Assembly: GCA_037042915.1 (NCBI GenBank) | Contig: CM073196.1 | Span: 4,278,001-4,342,000 of the forward strand | DNA from: Auricularia sp. M13 | Taxonomy: Eukaryota; Basidiomycota; Agaricomycetes; Auriculariales; Auriculariaceae | Length of the DNA stretch: 64,000 nt | Direction: 5' to 3' | Shown: in pieces, positions 62,951 to 64,000 of the stretch | How positions within the stretch are numbered: the first letter of the stretch is position 1 | Layout: every line of letters starts with the position of its first letter | Program-made: the position numbers and the translations under genes | The notes under the pieces: generated by a model | The model's database searches: none | What the model was told of the DNA's origin: nothing | What the model saw: only the letters and a program-made list of their open reading frames with translations

Positions 62951-63941
62951 ATCACGATCAAAAGAAAAGAAAAAGAAAAGAAAAAGAAAAATAAAAATTC
63001 GAATATAATTTATTACATAATACTCACCAGAGTTTCCAAATGCGGAAGGTAGTGGTTGGAGGTCAAGGAAGGAGTGTCTGACTCTGAAATGAGTTGAGGC
63101 TGAAGAGGCGCCATGCAAACTGTTACAGCGATTGAAGGACTGGACGTAAAATTACAAAAAAATGACCAAAACATTTGTCTTGGCGCCCAAAAGTCAATGG
63201 TGTAGAAAACCGAAGTTCTTGTTGCCACGGTGATGTTCAAAATTGCGATTTGTTGACGGCCTCAAGTTCAGCCTCCTGCTACCTCAGATCATGCTCTGAA
63301 CTTCTGGTGAGGACTAGGATATCTTGCAACACATTTTGGAAGATTTCTTATACATAAGGCTTTGATTCCCAGAGCGAGCCTGCCACAGAAGTCACGCATC
63401 TGCTGGCTGCAGTTTAAATACAAAGATAATGGTATATCAAATCAAGGAGTCGGACATTTGCCTCCGAAAGTATCTAGATATTTTTCCTTTGAATTATAGA
63501 TATTTGTCATGAGTTGAACGGAATTTTCCGGGCACTCCTTTGGTGAGTTATTAAAACTAGGACTGAGAGCGTTTCAGAATGGTATTAGCAACGTTTCAGA
63601 ATGGTATTAGCAACGTTTCAGAAGGGTAGCAGGGGTGTTTCAGAAGGGTAATAGAGGTGTTTCAGAAGGGTAGTAATGTTGTTTCAGAAGGATACTGACA
63701 ATGTTTCAGAAGGATACTGACAACGTTTCAGAATGGTAATCACCGTGTTTCGGAAGGGTAATATTCAACGTTTCAGAATGGAAGTCAGTCGTTTCGGAAT
63801 GGAACTTGGTCGTTTCAGAAGGGAATAAAAACGTTTCGGAAGGGGATTGGAAGCGCCTCCGGTACCCATCTCCATGCGCCGTTTCGGAACGCTAAGTTGA
63901 CGTTTCGGAATGAAAGTCGGCCGTGCATTATCCATTTTTGC
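62946..63941. repeat. MULE right terminal inverted repeat
   Basis: Inverted match to the left repeat, with a few changes in the outermost 150 bases (an extra GCGCCTCCGGTACCC-type piece). It carries the same GTTTC(A/G)GAA(G/T)GG array. A run of about 27 A lies just inside at about 62919-62945. Confidence 0.9.
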
Positions 63942-64000
63942 GAATGCGAGGACGCATCGCAGTGAGTCGGTGTCTTCGTTCCTAGCGTCGGTGGCGAATG
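63942..64000 (-). pseudogene. Host gene H2, upstream part, window edge
   Basis: An open - strand frame (FATDARNEDTDSLRCV) enters from beyond the window and meets the Mutator-like element at 63941. It is in phase with the part at 52757. Too short to identify. Confidence 0.5.

Larger units (their letters stand above)
52758..63941 (+). mobile_element. Mutator-like (MULE) DNA transposon with Ulp1 protease, 11.2 kb
   Basis: Inverted repeats of nearly 1 kb at both ends (tips (G)CAA...GGATAATGCACG), a 9 bp duplication, a transposase region with a SWIM zinc finger and a C48/Ulp1 protease region in the same orientation. MULEs carrying Ulp1 domains are known in plants (Kaonashi type), and SWIM domains are usual in MULE transposases. 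Zisupton elements share some traits, but the 9 bp duplication favours MULE. It is inserted in host gene H2. The inverted repeats differ by few changes, so it is fairly recent. Confidence 0.82.

Overview
The window is eukaryotic and comes from a filamentous basidiomycete, most likely an agaricomycete. Genes carry many introns of about 45-60 bases with GT(A/G)AGT-type donors and CTNAC-like branch sites. The protein families present (KDZ transposases with a CxC2 cysteine cluster, fungal TET/JBP dioxygenases, an AROM pentafunctional polypeptide, an AspRS-DUF2156 protein, basidiomycete AAA-ATPase-like proteins) fit that group. No rRNA, tRNA or CRISPR array was seen. The region is accessory: mobile elements cover almost 90 percent of it, and the few host genes are broken.

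Left flank (1-3270): a degraded AAA-ATPase-like gene on the + strand, a short tandem duplication, and the 3' exons of a - strand gene (H1) with a PD-(D/E)XK-like nuclease signature. H1 is cut by a nested stack of three elements (3271-48901), and its upstream exon reappears in frame at 48902-49390. The outer layer is a Ty3/gypsy chromovirus (element A, 717/716 bp LTRs, target duplication CCGTT). Inside it sits a non-autonomous LTR element (element B, 858 bp LTRs, target duplication CCGCT). One LTR of B is split by a 32.7 kb DNA transposon (10191-42883, target duplication GATAACC). LTR divergence (A about 3 substitutions, B about 2) agrees with that order, so the giant transposon is the youngest and all three are recent.

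The giant element is a KDZ (Kyakuja-Dileera-Zisupton) transposon. It has imperfect terminal inverted repeats, about eleven GATGCATC palindromes near each end, an apparently intact spliced KDZ transposase with a CxC2 domain, two - strand accessory genes, a TET/JBP-type dioxygenase and three copies of a JmjC-family gene (one intact, one lacking an iron ligand, one with its core deleted). Introns and spacers of these native genes are full of AATAACATGTTAT-like motifs. Two GC-rich blocks (about 16.0-20.56 kb and 23.96-32.6 kb) lack the motif and hold captured, broken host genes: AROM (twice), an ErdS-like AspRS-DUF2156 gene, a RAD5/HLTF-type helicase and an F-box gene. This cargo-carrying KDZ element is the main discovery.

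Both LTR elements also carry an antisense gene just inside the 3' LTR, with the same six-cysteine spacing, which resembles a Zn2Cys6 cluster.

Right flank (48902-64000): the upstream part of H1, a degenerate tandem array, a gene-poor stretch, and a second - strand host gene (H2). H2 is interrupted in frame by an 11.2 kb Mutator-like transposon (52758-63941, 9 bp target duplication GAATGCGAG, about 1 kb terminal inverted repeats). This transposon encodes a SWIM-domain transposase region, a Ulp1-type cysteine protease region and a proline-rich hypothetical gene.
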